Shown here piece by piece: positions 6,033 through 15,252 of a stretch of 16,771 bases of DNA (its first letter is position 1; every line of letters begins with the position of its first letter). This DNA is from Pirellulaceae bacterium (GTDB lineage: Bacteria; Planctomycetota; Planctomycetia; Pirellulales; Pirellulaceae). Both the position numbers and the translations under genes were made by a program. The stretch lies in NCBI GenBank assembly GCA_020846515.1, contig JADLDX010000621.1, positions 1 to 16,771 on the forward strand, read 5' to 3'. Below the pieces are notes generated by a model, which was not told the DNA's origin, searched no databases, and saw only the letters and a program-made list of their open reading frames with translations.

Positions 6033-6170
6033 TGTCTGAACTTCCCGAAGCGGAACTTGCGCCTTAGGGAAGTTGTAGAGCTTTTACGTAAAGAGACGAG
6101 TGAATATAGGTATCCCAACACCGCCTTTGTGATGCCCAACCTTCGTGTATTTCGTATGCTTTTTGGTTAA
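6033..6170 (+). pseudogene. Second decayed fragment with RLREVVELLRKETSE
   Basis: An open stretch ending at TAA 6168-6170 encodes LNFPKRNL, then RLREVVELLRKETSE, then YRYPNTAFVMPNLRVFRML. The central 15 residues match the fragment at 5075-5119 at 12 positions. The frame remains open upstream to about 5949 without an ATG and with an unlikely Cys/Arg-rich composition, so the 5' part is probably not coding in this frame. The region 5900-6224 is more A+T-rich than its surroundings and holds nothing else recognisable; a leftward 65-codon frame at 5942-6139 looks like the antisense of this fragment. Confidence 0.4.
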
Positions 6171-6224
6171 TTATTAATAGCTGGTTGTCGAGTGGTTCGT
6201 GGTTGCTAACTGTGTGATTGTTAC

Positions 6225-6992
6225 TTAGCTGATGCTATCTACCGTCACGTTCAAGATGCGGCTTGAGAGAGGGTGCGAGCGACTCTTGGTGTCCTCGTTT
6301 AATTGAACTTGCATCCGCTCCTGGAATTGAGCGTCCTCCGTGGCGGACCACATGATCAGAAAGTCGCGATTGGGTATGCCGGCGCAGAACGGTGAGCCGA
6401 GTCGTTCGGTGATGAATTGTCGCAAACTGGGGAGCAACAAGCGCGCGGCGGCGTATCCGTCGGTAGTATCCAGCGCCACGATGGCCGGCGGTCCCGGATA
6501 GTAAGAGACCCCCAAATTTTGAGAGGCTGCAGTGAGATTCTCACAAGCCGCTTCGTACAAGTCGATCAGCCCAACTTGCCAACGTTCGACATCTTCGGTT
6601 CGCACGTAAGCATATCCATGCTCTGCATCCACCACGATGCTGATCAGCACTTCATCCAAGAAGGGAAAGGTCACGCTGACGCCTACGCGCGCGAAGTTGG
6701 CGGGCATCAATTGCAAGCGGACCCTCGTCCGCGCTTCATCCCAGGTCGCTGGCAGCGAAGCCAGTTCGGTATCGGTCAGCTTTACGATCCGCGAAAAGTG
6801 TTCGACAATCGTCTGCCGAACCATCGCCGGTTCCGTGTGCATCAATGCCGCATCGGCGTGTAGATTGTGCAGGCCAATCTCCGAATCCTTCCAGCGAATC
6901 GCGTCAGCCCGCTCGCCCGGCAAAAAGGGCTCGTCGGGAAAAGCCTCGCCGAGCACCGACAGCACGAAATCTCGAAAACTTTCCGCGTCCAT
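6225..6992 (-). CDS. DUF1444-like protein
   Basis: 255 residues, no signal peptide or membrane helix, so cytoplasmic. The C-terminal half, with GIPNRDFLIMWS at about 204-215 and SRSHPLSSRILNV near the end, resembles the DUF1444 (YtpQ-like) family, in which a G-I-P-x-R-D segment follows a helix holding L-R-x-F. The N-terminus MDAESFRDFVLSVLGEAFPD is a typical short helical lead. Biochemical function of the family is unknown. ATG 6992 is preceded by GAGGAAATATCACT; a possible -10 TATAGT lies at 7028-7033 on the - strand. The gene is divergent from the PSD1 gene, so the 6993-7193 gap probably carries both promoters. Confidence 0.55.
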   Translation of the reverse strand: MDAESFRDFVLSVLGEAFPDEPFLPGERADAIRWKDSEIGLHNLHADAALMHTEPAMVRQTIVEHFSRIVKLTDTELASLPATWDEARTRVRLQLMPANFARVGVSVTFPFLDEVLISIVVDAEHGYAYVRTEDVERWQVGLIDLYEAACENLTAASQNLGVSYYPGPPAIVALDTTDGYAAARLLLPSLRQFITERLGSPFCAGIPNRDFLIMWSATEDAQFQERMQVQLNEDTKSRSHPLSSRILNVTVDSIS

Positions 6993-7123
6993 AGTGATAT
7001 TTCCTCAGCTCCAGTCGTTATTCTACTACTATACCACACCTCTAGACGTGGCTGGACGCAGCTGCACGATCGGAGGACTCGGTGACCCACCTTACCCCAG
7101 TGGCTTGGGCGTTGTTTGACCAT

Positions 7124-7165
7124 GATGCCCGTATTGCGATGCCCGTATTGCGATGCCCGTATTGC
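7124..7165 (+). repeat. Three perfect tandem copies of a 14-bp unit
   Basis: GATGCCCGTATTGC is repeated exactly three times without gap (7124-7137, 7138-7151, 7152-7165). Each copy carries an ATG, and because 14 is not a multiple of three the three ATGs fall in three different frames. The first is in frame with the PSD1 gene; the other two open 10- and 9-codon leader ORFs ending at TGA 7169-7171 and 7180-7182. The array lies 38-79 bases before the likely PSD1 start at 7203. Confidence 0.85.
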
Positions 7166-7202
7166 CCGTGACGCTCCAGTGATACCCACGACGATGACAC
7201 TT

Positions 7203-10200
7203 ATGAATAACTTCGTTGACAGGCTCGGTAGGCTCAATAGGCTGACGCGCGGCGCAGCGCTCCTAGTCATGACCCTATTCATGACCCTGTTCCCCAACCT
7301 GATTCGTGCCGACGACCCGGCTCGCGCCAAACCATCCGCTGGCACCGATAACCTGGTCAATTTCAATCGCGATATTCGGCCGTTGCTGTCTGAAAACTGC
7401 TTTACATGTCATGGTCCTGATGCGGCCAAGCGTCAAGCCGGATTGCGACTGGATGATCGAGCCGCTGCGCTGGCACCGTCGGACTCGACCAAGCCGGCCA
7501 TCGTGCCGGGTGACGCGTCCAAGAGTGAACTGGTCGCGCGCATTCACAGCACAGATGATACCCTGCGCATGCCGCCCCCGGATTCGGGCAAGCAGTTGAC
7601 GGCCGAACAAATCCAATTGCTCACGCGCTGGGTTGAACAAGACGCCCCGTATGCCGGCCATTGGTCCTTCACTCCACCCGTGCGTGCCAGCGTGCCCGAC
7701 GATCATGTCTCGACCAAGGGGGCTGCACCATCGAACAATCCCATCGATCGCTTCATTCGAGCTCGACTGGCCAGCGAACAACTGGAACCAGCCCCACCAG
7801 CGGACAAGGTCACGCAACTGCGTCGAGTAACACTTGACTTGACCGGCTTGCCACCAACACCGGCGGAGGTCGATCGCTTTCTCGCCGACGAATCCCCCGA
7901 AGCCTATGAGAAGGTCGTCGATCGCTTGCTGGCTTCGCCGCGTTACGGCGAACGCATGGCCATCACCTGGCTCGACTACGCGCGGTATGCCGACAGCAAT
8001 GGTTATCAAAGCGATGGCAGCCGCGATATCTGGGCCTGGCGCGAATGGGTCATCAACGCGTACAACCGCAACTTGCCGTTTGATCAATTCACGATTGAGC
8101 AATTGGCCGGCGACATGTTGCCCAACGCGACACCCGAACAGATCGTGGCCACTGGTTTCAATCGCAATCACCGGCTCAACGGCGAAGGTGGTCGCATCGA
8201 AGCTGAGTGGTTTGTAGAAACTGTCATCGATCGCGTGGAGACCACTGGTTTAACCTGGCTGGGATTAACATTGAATTGTTGTCGATGCCATGATCATAAA
8301 TACGACCCCATTTCACAGAAAGAGTTTTACAGTCTGTTTGCCTTCTTCAATTCAGTGGAGGAATCGGGCGTGCTGGCGCCGGTGGGCAAAAATGGGGAAA
8401 ACACGCCGCCGCTGATGACCATCGCTTCAGCAGAACAAAAGGCCGAACAGGCTCGATTGGACAAAGCGGTCGCCGAGCGCGAAGTCCGTTGGGCCAAAGT
8501 TGAAAAAGAAGCCTCGCGCTGGCTGGCCGATTGGGAAGCCCAGTTCGCCTCTGCTGAAAAGCAATCTACTAATCAGTGGACGCCATTACAGCCGCAATCG
8601 GTTGTCTCCAAAGGCGGCGCGACCTTCACCAAACAAGACGACGGCAGTTACCTGGCCAGCGGCGCCAATCCGGCCAACGACCGTTACACCGTCAAAGCTC
8701 CGCTCGCGGCCAGGCAGTTCTCCGGTTTGATGCTGGAAGTCCTTCCCGATGCCTCGTTGCCCAATCAAAGTCTGGGCCGTGGTTCCAATGGTAACTTTGT
8801 GTTGACGGATATCAGTGTTCGATTGTTGCGACCTGGGAAGGGTCGCCCGGTGCCTGTCAAATTCGTGAGAGCCGTCGCCGATTATGAGCAATCCGGTTAC
8901 GGTGCGTCCGCTATTTTGGCCAACAAACCCAAGCGCAACACCGCCAACAATCGACTGGGCTGGGCCGTCGATGGCAACGCGGCTGATAAACGCATCGCGC
9001 GTCGTTTGCTCCTGGCCGCCGACGCCGTCATGGAGATTGACGAAGGGTCGGAGATCGAAGTAGTGCTGGCTCATAGCTCGCAGTTTGGAGATCACAACGT
9101 CGGTCGATTTCGCCTGTCGGTTGCATCCGCGCCACCTCCGGGCCTGACGCTGACCGACGACGGCATACCTGGCGATGTGCGCAGCATTTTGAAAACGCCC
9201 CAGGACCAACGTGGCCAGCCACAGATCGCGCGGCTGGTCGAATTCGTGCGTTCGTCAGTGCCTGGTCCAGCGGCCGACGCCTACGGCAAACTCGAAGCGG
9301 CCAAAAAGGCGCTCAAGGATTTTCGTGACGATCTGCCGACCACCATGGTGATGCGCGAAGCCAAACCGCGCGAAGCCTTTGTACTACTGCGCGGTCAATA
9401 CGATGCGCCGGGTGATAAAGTCGAGCGCGGCTTACCATCTGTGTTACCACCTTTGCCCAAGGAAGCTTCCCTCGATCGACTGGGCCTGGCGCGCTGGATC
9501 GTGGATCCCAGTCATCCGCTTACAGCGCGCGTGTGGGTCAATCGCGAATGGGAACGCTTCTTTGGTTTGGGGCTGGTGCGCACCACTGAAAACCTGGGGT
9601 CACAAGCCGAGTACCCCAGCCATCCCGAGCTATTGGACTGGTTGGCCTGCGAGTTCATGGAGCCCACGCTACCATCGTCCGGCCAGACGCAGCGCTGGGA
9701 CATGAAAGCGCTTCAGAAATTGATGGTCATGAGCCAGACCTATCGACAGGCTTCGCGGGCGACTACGGAGTTGCTGGAGCGCGACCCCGAGAATCGACTG
9801 CTGGCGCGCGGGCCACGCTTCCGTCTGACCGGCGAATTGATTCGCGACTAAGCGCTATTCACTAGTGGCTTGTTGGTTGAAAAAATTGGTGGACCTAGTG
9901 TGCGACCTTATATGCCTGCGGGCGTGTGGGATGAAACCAGCAAGTATGGCAACCTCCGCAACTATCAAGTTGATCAAGGTGCAGGACAATATCGCCGCAC
10001 GCTCTATACCATTTGGAAACGCACCGCCGCGCCGCCGACGATGTTGTTGTTCGATGCGCCCAACCGCGAGATCTGTACCGTCAAACGCTCGCGGACCAAC
10101 ACGCCGCTCCAGGCGCTGTCGCTTCTGAACGAGGTGACCTTTGTAGAAGCTGCCAAGAACTTGGCGCGACGCATGCTGCTGGAAGGCGGCAGCGATGACG

Positions 10201-10496
10201 CAGCGCGGATCCGATATGGATTTCGATTGGCTGTGTCCCGCCAGCCGCGTCCGCAGGAAATGTCGGTCTTGCTGGATGGCCTGGCAGCCGATCGTCGCCA
10301 GTTCCAGCTCGATGTTCCATCGGCGGAGAAGTTGGTAGGCAAGTCCGTAGGCAACGCTGAACAAAATCCTGCCGTCGCTCCCGGTTCGCCCACTGGTGAT
10401 TCCCCCACATCCACACTCCCAAGCGTCGATTGGGCCGCTTATACGCTCGCGGCTAATATTTTGCTGAACTTGGATGAATTCGTGACACGCGAGTAG
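7203..10496 (+). pseudogene. PSCyt1/PSCyt2/PSD1 secreted cytochrome-like protein, split by in-frame TAA
   Basis: A planctomycete DUF1549/DUF1553 protein. A signal peptide (LTRGAALLVMTLFMTLFP, ending IRA-DD) fits ATG 7203 or 7194; the frame is open to TTG 7116, but that would add a ~30-residue non-leader tail. Domains: PSCyt1 with haem motif NCFTCHG (CxxCH at 7398-7412), LRMPPP and LTRWVEQDAPY; PSCyt2 (DUF1549) from PIDRFIRARL through LDLTGLPPTPAEVDRF and WLDYARYADSNGYQSD to CCRCHDHKYDP (CxxCH at 8277-8291); a ~300-residue middle region; PSD1 (DUF1553) from LARWIVDPSHPLTARVWVNR. In the conserved RLTGELIRD-x-ALFTSGLLVEKIGGPS the x is TAA (9849-9851), where homologues usually have Gln or Asn; CAA to TAA is one change. 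The frame then continues 214 codons with normal PSD1 sequence (TIWKRTAAPPTMLLFDAPNR, RSRTNTPLQALSLLNE). Probable role: exported carbohydrate-related redox protein, function unproven. Confidence 0.88.
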
Positions 10497-10593
10497 ATTG
10501 TCGCTACACTTGTAGAGAACCAAGGCCAGTGAATTCCCGAGTCGACCTGTAGAGTTCCGATCCTTGAGTGGACTTCGGACGAAGGAGTGGGTG

Positions 10594-10669
10594 GTGCCCT
10601 ACAGCGGGCACTGCGTGCGTACGCTACGCTATTAGAACGACTCAGGCGGCAGGCCAGGTGGTTGCCGCC
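10594..10669 (+). other. Two small hairpins in the leader of the oxidoreductase gene
   Basis: The 228-base gap 10497-10724 has no gene. It contains GTGCCC-tacagc-GGGCAC (10594-10611) and GGCGGCA (10645-10651) pairing with TGCCGCC (10663-10669), followed by the palindrome GGTTCGAACC (10670-10679). Neither hairpin is followed by a T run, so they are not intrinsic terminators. They may be leader structures of the following mRNA. Confidence 0.3.
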
Positions 10670-10724
10670 GGTTCGAACCTACCTTCTTTCAAACCACTCC
10701 TGATTCTAAAAAGGACCCACCAGC

Positions 10725-12206
10725 ATGTCTGCTCTGTCGCGCCGCAGTTTCTTACGCACATCAGCCATAGGTACATCTGCCCTAGCCGGCTCGTCATTGA
10801 TCTTGACGGGCACCCGCGCATCGGGGCAAGTTAAAGGCGCCAATGATCGCTTGCGCATTGCAGTGGCTGGCGTCAATGGACGTGGGCAGAGTCACATGGA
10901 CGGATGGCTGTCGCAAGAGAACGTCGAGATCGCTTATCTGATCGATCCGGATTCCAAAGTACTCGCCTCATCGATGAAGAAGATGCAGGAGAAATCCGGC
11001 GGTCGCTTTACCACGCAGGGAGTCTCCGACGTGCGGAAAGCGCTCGAAGACAAATCGCTCGATGCGATCTCGATTGCCACGCCCAATCACTGGCATTCCC
11101 TGATGACGATCTGGGCAGCGCAGGCGGGTAAGCATGTGTACGTTGAGAAGCCGATGAGTCACGATGTTTTGGAGGGTCGCATTGCGGTTGCGGCCCAAGA
11201 AAAGTACGGCGTTGTGATTCAACACGGAACTCAAAGTCGCAGCAACGCCAAGATAGCTGGCCTGCACGAAGCCATTCGCGCGGGCAAGTTTGGCAAGTTA
11301 AAAATTGCCTATGGCTACTGCTGCAAAGAGCGCGGCAGTATCGGAATGAAGCCTTTTTCCGACCCGCCTGCGAACCTGGATTGGAAGATGTGGCGTGGCC
11401 CAGCCGTGGTCGACAAGTTCCATGCTAACTACGTGCACTATAACTGGCACTGGTTCTGGAACACCGGCAATGGTGACCTGAACAATCAAGGCACGCATCA
11501 ACTGGATATCGCCCGTTGGGCACTGAACAGCGATGCGACGCATCCGACGCGCGTGATGGCCATCGGCGGCCGCTTTCAATGGGCAGACCAAGGCGAGACG
11601 CCCAACACGATGATGGCAGTGGCCGAATATCCCAATGGACAGTACGTGTTCTTCAACGTACGCAATGTCAATTACAAAGGCTACCAACGTCAAGTTGAGA
11701 ACGAATACTACTTTGAAGATGGCGGCAAGATTATTCGAGATCGCTACTATGCCCCAGGTGTGTCCGTCGCTAAAAATGCCGGCGAACCGGTCAACGTGGA
11801 ACCGGGCAAGGTAACCCCCGGCGGTAATTGGACGGCCTTCATTACGGCCTGCCGTGAACGCAAGCCTGAGATGGCCAACGGCACGGCCATAGATGCCCAT
11901 TACGGTTGTGTGCTCGGACACTTAATGAACAACTCCTATCGCTTGGGCACGACCGTACCGTTTGATGCCTCGGCCGGTAAGTTCGGTGACAATCGCGAAG
12001 CGGCCGAGCACTTTGGCAAGCTGCATGACATCATGAGCAAGGGTGTGGGCGTGCCGAAAGAGGGCAACCAATACGTGGTTGGTCCTTGGCTGACTTTTGA
12101 TCCTAAGACCGAACGGCACACGGGCGAGCATGCCGAAGCGGCCAACAAGTTACTCAAAGATCCGAACAACCCAGGTTTTGAAATTCCGAGCATGGAACGG
12201 GTTTAA
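10725..12206 (+). CDS. Gfo/Idh/MocA family oxidoreductase with Tat signal
   Basis: 493 residues. The N-terminus SRRSFLRTSAIGTSALAGSS is a twin-arginine signal (RRSFLR), so the protein is exported folded with its cofactor. The Rossmann fold begins LRIAVAGVNGRGQSH (residues 43-57, glycine-rich NAD(P)-binding loop), followed by SIATPNHWHS (116-125) and the family signature VEKPMSHDV (140-148) with the catalytic-region lysine K142. The C-terminal domain holds NNQGTHQLDIARWAL with the usual substrate-side His. Members oxidise or reduce sugars, inositols or related compounds; the substrate cannot be read from sequence. AAAAAGGA at 10708-10715 gives good spacing to ATG 10725. It follows the PSD1 gene and precedes the SHD1 gene on the same strand, a common planctomycete arrangement. 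All motifs are intact, unlike the broken PSD1 gene upstream. Confidence 0.92.
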   Translation: MSALSRRSFLRTSAIGTSALAGSSLILTGTRASGQVKGANDRLRIAVAGVNGRGQSHMDGWLSQENVEIAYLIDPDSKVLASSMKKMQEKSGGRFTTQGVSDVRKALEDKSLDAISIATPNHWHSLMTIWAAQAGKHVYVEKPMSHDVLEGRIAVAAQEKYGVVIQHGTQSRSNAKIAGLHEAIRAGKFGKLKIAYGYCCKERGSIGMKPFSDPPANLDWKMWRGPAVVDKFHANYVHYNWHWFWNTGNGDLNNQGTHQLDIARWALNSDATHPTRVMAIGGRFQWADQGETPNTMMAVAEYPNGQYVFFNVRNVNYKGYQRQVENEYYFEDGGKIIRDRYYAPGVSVAKNAGEPVNVEPGKVTPGGNWTAFITACRERKPEMANGTAIDAHYGCVLGHLMNNSYRLGTTVPFDASAGKFGDNREAAEHFGKLHDIMSKGVGVPKEGNQYVVGPWLTFDPKTERHTGEHAEAANKLLKDPNNPGFEIPSMERV

Positions 12207-12239
12207 ACGCAATATCGTTCGATTTTTGACCAACTGGTA

Positions 12240-12350
12240 GCGGAATCGGCGCAAGCCGTCCGGTTCCGATTGTGTGTTCTCGGTGAGCCACCGGGCAGCT
12301 TGCGCTGCTCCGCTTCCATTTGAGCAACCGGACGGCTTGCGCCGTTCCGC
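12240..12350. repeat. REP-like hairpin cluster (copies A, B, C)
   Basis: Three copies of the hairpin repeat fill the gap between the oxidoreductase and SHD1 genes. Copy A (12240-12265, +) contains CGGC-GCAA-GCCG. Copies B (12290-12313) and C (12326-12350) are inverted; read on the - strand they contain GCAGC-GCAA-GCTGC and ACGGC-GCAA-GCCGT. A and C are reverse complements of each other over 25 bases apart from one extra T in A, so A and C can also form a long stem. B and C are followed by the same CGCTTCCATT. Only about 20 bases separate C from the ATG at 12377. Confidence 0.85.
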
Positions 12351-12376
12351 TTCCATTAAAACAATAGCCCCTGAAC

Positions 12377-14512
12377 ATGATTAAGCATCAGCTCAGTACC
12401 TTTGGCATGATCTGTGTATCACTACTGTTTTTCGCCGCCATTTCTCCGGCCCTGATGGCCGCGGAGAAATACACGATAGGCGAAGAGGTTGAGGTTCACT
12501 TCCTCGGTGGCTGGATACCGGCGACGGTCCGCGACTTCAACAAGAAGGGCGAAGTGCTGGGTGAGTTTGAATTTGCCAACAACATCAAGCAGCAGGTCTT
12601 CGCGCCGGATCAAGTGCGTCACCTGTACGAAGCGGGTGCGATCACGCGCAGTCGCACTTGGAGCGATGCTACCGGTAAGTTCAATGTCAAAGCGGCTCTG
12701 CTGAAGATAAGTGGCGGCAAGGTCCAACTGCGCACCTCGGAATCCAAGGAAGTCTTGATTCCGATAGACAAACTAAGTTCAAAAGACCAGGCATTCATCA
12801 AACAATTTCAGGCCAAGGCGGGTTTAGTAGCCATACCGGTGCCGCAATTGCCCTCGGTCATCGAATTCACATCAGCCGGCGCCAAGTCGATCCCGGGTAG
12901 CGGTCGACGTTGGGACGCACGGGAAGATGCGGCCACGGGTAAGGTGTCGCTCAACCTGGAAGCAGATCCCATTCGTAAAGGCCTCGAACTCAAGCAGGCC
13001 GGCGTCGGTTTTCCATCGCAAGGCCACCATGAACGGCTCAGCTCGCTGATCCCCTTGGGAGGTCCTGACAACTGGGTCTTGGCCTCGATCGGTGAAAACG
13101 AACGCGAACCAACCAGGTTAATGTGGGTTGCGCTGAACAAGCAATCGATAAAGCGCATACAGATGCTGCCCGCTGGCGAGATGCTCATGGACTATCAAGC
13201 CCACTCGCGCCAAATGCTGACTTATAGCAAACGCAAAATCAGTGAAGAGGCCAAAGACCTGCAGCCAGTATTGACCATCTGGCAAGCCGAACCTGCCAGC
13301 GAAGAACCGAAGGCCATCGTGTCATGGAATGCGCGCGTGCCGGACGATACCAGTTGGCACAACTCGGTACCGTGGGTGCGATTTGCCACTGGGTCGCTGG
13401 TCGTGCAACGCACCGAAACGCATCGCATCCTGGCTTGGGACACGCAAGCTCGCAGTCTGAGTTGGCAAACGACTCAAGAGTCTTTCTTTGCACCTGAGCC
13501 GCGACTGTCAGCCGGAAACAAATACTTATTCTTACCCGAAGAGGGTGGCCTGCGCATTCTTGATTCTGCGACAGGTACAGTGGCCGGCCAGGTACCCATG
13601 GATGGCTGCGCAGGTGTTGCGGTCCATGACGGTGGACATCAAATCGGTGCGATCAGTCGCGATCGCATCTATGTGATCGATATTACGGGCAGCCAGCCAA
13701 CTCGCACAGTGGCAGCCAACTCGGTGAGTTCACCCTTTGGCATCAAGTGTCACTGGGTGGGCGATGAGTTGCTGGCCTTCGAGAGCGCCGGCAGCGATAT
13801 GGTGTTGTACAGCCTGGACTTGGAACTGCCGATTTGGACTTTTAAATTTGATCACAACGCCTACATGGGTACGACCGGCAATGGAGCCCGCAAACGGAGC
13901 ATCATCAATGACCATCTAATCTACGCGGCTTCGTTTAGCGTTAGTGGCAATACCGGCTTGGCCGTCGGCGCGGTGAGTTTGCCAGGTGCAAAAGCAACCG
14001 CGGCCATTGGCAGCGCGAAGCGCGACGACTTTATGATCATCAAGGCCGGCACTAAGTTTCGCGTGGACGTAGCCGCTATTGACCATGCCAGTGAGATCCG
14101 GCAAGCCTTGCTGAAAGAGATCAGCGCCAATGGCTGGATCCACGATCAGACGGCTGCCAACGTTATCAAAGCCGATTACGGGCGAGGTGAACCGCGCGAG
14201 ATCCGCTATGAACTGCAATCGATACGCACGGGATCTACCGAAATTCAATCGGCTTCCATTACACCGTTCGTCGCCAAAGTACAGATCCTGGTTGGCAAAG
14301 ATGAAGCCTGGTCAACGCTGTCCAGTTCCGGCCCGCCACCCATTGTATCGATGCGCGAGGGCGAATCATTGCAGAGCGAAATCGATCGCAGCAACAGACC
14401 GGTCTGGAGTTTTTATCAGTCGTTAGACATCCCCGCGGAAATCATCGATCCCAAGAAACGGGGCGGAGTTGGCCATACTGCCGTCACCAATAAAGGACTG
14501 GTCGACGGTTAG
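12377..14512 (+). CDS. Secreted SHD1-domain protein with beta-propeller-like body
   Basis: 711 residues. A signal peptide ([18 protein letters not shown], cleavage near residue 28) is followed by a small barrel-like segment [20 protein letters not shown] to VRHLYEAGA (32-88), which resembles the Tudor/Agenet-type modules found in planctomycete secreted proteins. An SHD1 (Sla1 homology 1) domain follows, [13 protein letters not shown] to [12 protein letters not shown] (92-144), with the typical V-x-L-R-T-x-x-x-K-E-V-x-I-P-I-x-K-L-S core. Residues ~200-580 contain repeated strand motifs ([48 protein letters not shown]) resembling WD40 or PQQ-like propeller blades. SHD1 binds proteins in eukaryotes; its bacterial role is unknown. 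No clear ribosome site precedes ATG 12377. The 3' end overlaps the convergent ppiB stop by four bases. Confidence 0.82.
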   Translation: MIKHQLSTFGMICVSLLFFAAISPALMAAEKYTIGEEVEVHFLGGWIPATVRDFNKKGEVLGEFEFANNIKQQVFAPDQVRHLYEAGAITRSRTWSDATGKFNVKAALLKISGGKVQLRTSESKEVLIPIDKLSSKDQAFIKQFQAKAGLVAIPVPQLPSVIEFTSAGAKSIPGSGRRWDAREDAATGKVSLNLEADPIRKGLELKQAGVGFPSQGHHERLSSLIPLGGPDNWVLASIGENEREPTRLMWVALNKQSIKRIQMLPAGEMLMDYQAHSRQMLTYSKRKISEEAKDLQPVLTIWQAEPASEEPKAIVSWNARVPDDTSWHNSVPWVRFATGSLVVQRTETHRILAWDTQARSLSWQTTQESFFAPEPRLSAGNKYLFLPEEGGLRILDSATGTVAGQVPMDGCAGVAVHDGGHQIGAISRDRIYVIDITGSQPTRTVAANSVSSPFGIKCHWVGDELLAFESAGSDMVLYSLDLELPIWTFKFDHNAYMGTTGNGARKRSIINDHLIYAASFSVSGNTGLAVGAVSLPGAKATAAIGSAKRDDFMIIKAGTKFRVDVAAIDHASEIRQALLKEISANGWIHDQTAANVIKADYGRGEPREIRYELQSIRTGSTEIQSASITPFVAKVQILVGKDEAWSTLSSSGPPPIVSMREGESLQSEIDRSNRPVWSFYQSLDIPAEIIDPKKRGGVGHTAVTNKGLVDG

Positions 14513-15006
14513 GCTTCGCAAACCGTGATCGATTCGATCACGACGGCTTCCACCGGTACATCGCCGTGGGGACCGCGTTGGCCGGTGCGCACGGCACCGA
14601 TCTTGTCCACGATATCCTGTCCTTCGACCACGCGACCAAACACTGCGTAGCCCACGCCATCGCGCGAATCGGCTTTGTTCAGAAAAGTGTTGTTGGTTGT
14701 GTTGATGTAGAACTGGCTGGTGGCGCTATCTGGCACGTTGGTGCGGGCCATGGCGAGCGTATATTTTTCGTTGCTCAGCCCATTGCTCGATTCGTTCTTG
14801 ATCGCGGCGCGCTTATTGGCCTTTTCTTTCATGTCCGGAGTGAAACCGCCGCACTGGATCATGAAGTTGGGAATAACGCGATGGAAAATCGTACCATCGT
14901 AAAACCCGGCGGTCACGTAGTCGTCAAAGTTCTTCGCGGAGATCGGTGCCTCTTTGGCGAACGTTTCCACCTTGATGTCGACCAAGCTGGTCTTAATCAA
15001 ATACAC
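14509..15006 (-). CDS. ppiB: Peptidyl-prolyl cis-trans isomerase, cyclophilin type B
   Basis: 165 residues, the length of E. coli PpiB (164), and alignable throughout. It catalyses cis-trans isomerisation of Xaa-Pro bonds during folding. Signature residues are [15 protein letters not shown] (Phe41, Arg43, Gln51), [17 protein letters not shown] (Phe99), and [18 protein letters not shown]; the end [11 protein letters not shown] also matches. No signal peptide, so cytoplasmic. The start is GTG at 15006 (GTG-TAT-TTG), preceded by AGGAG (CTCCT at 15013-15017 on +) at six bases. The stop TAA (14511-14509) overlaps the TAG of the convergent SHD1 gene. It is divergent from the sulfatase across a 246-base gap that contains a 15-base-period direct repeat (GGCCAAATA at 15021 and 15036). 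Confidence 0.94.
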   Translation of the reverse strand: MYLIKTSLVDIKVETFAKEAPISAKNFDDYVTAGFYDGTIFHRVIPNFMIQCGGFTPDMKEKANKRAAIKNESSNGLSNEKYTLAMARTNVPDSATSQFYINTTNNTFLNKADSRDGVGYAVFGRVVEGQDIVDKIGAVRTGQRGPHGDVPVEAVVIESITVCEA

Positions 15007-15252
15007 GTTGTGCTCCTAACGGCCAAATAGGGAAGGGCCAAATATGGGATCGGGATCGGACTTTTGCCAATCGATTGTTACAGACCTCCCATTTTATCGA
15101 TCGACGGCCATTTCGATATGGGACTTGACTGCGGAAGTTCTGGCCTGCGCGGTCAACAAACGTTAGCTTAATAGGCATGTCGATGCGTCCAACTCGGAAC
15201 ACACGTCCGATTCTCCCAACCACCGTGCTCAAACTTTCTGGAAGAAGCCCCA

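Noticed and set aside
5942..6139. A leftward 65-codon frame upstream of the toxin-antitoxin pair.
   Set aside because: No ribosome site, Arg/Lys-rich random composition, and the opposite strand holds the fragment that matches 5075-5119.
7275..8171. A 298-codon leftward open frame antisense to PSCyt1/PSCyt2.
   Set aside because: It mirrors the conserved cytochrome-like domains on the + strand and shows no protein family or ribosome site.
1016..10496. Reassignment of stop codons in this organism as the cause of the two in-frame stops.
   Set aside because: TAA and TAG both end intact neighbouring genes at the expected family lengths, so general recoding does not fit.
10670..10689. GGTTCGAACC resembling the T-arm of a tRNA.
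   Set aside because: No anticodon or D arm can be folded upstream and the bases around it do not form a 5-bp T stem; it is just a 10-base palindrome.
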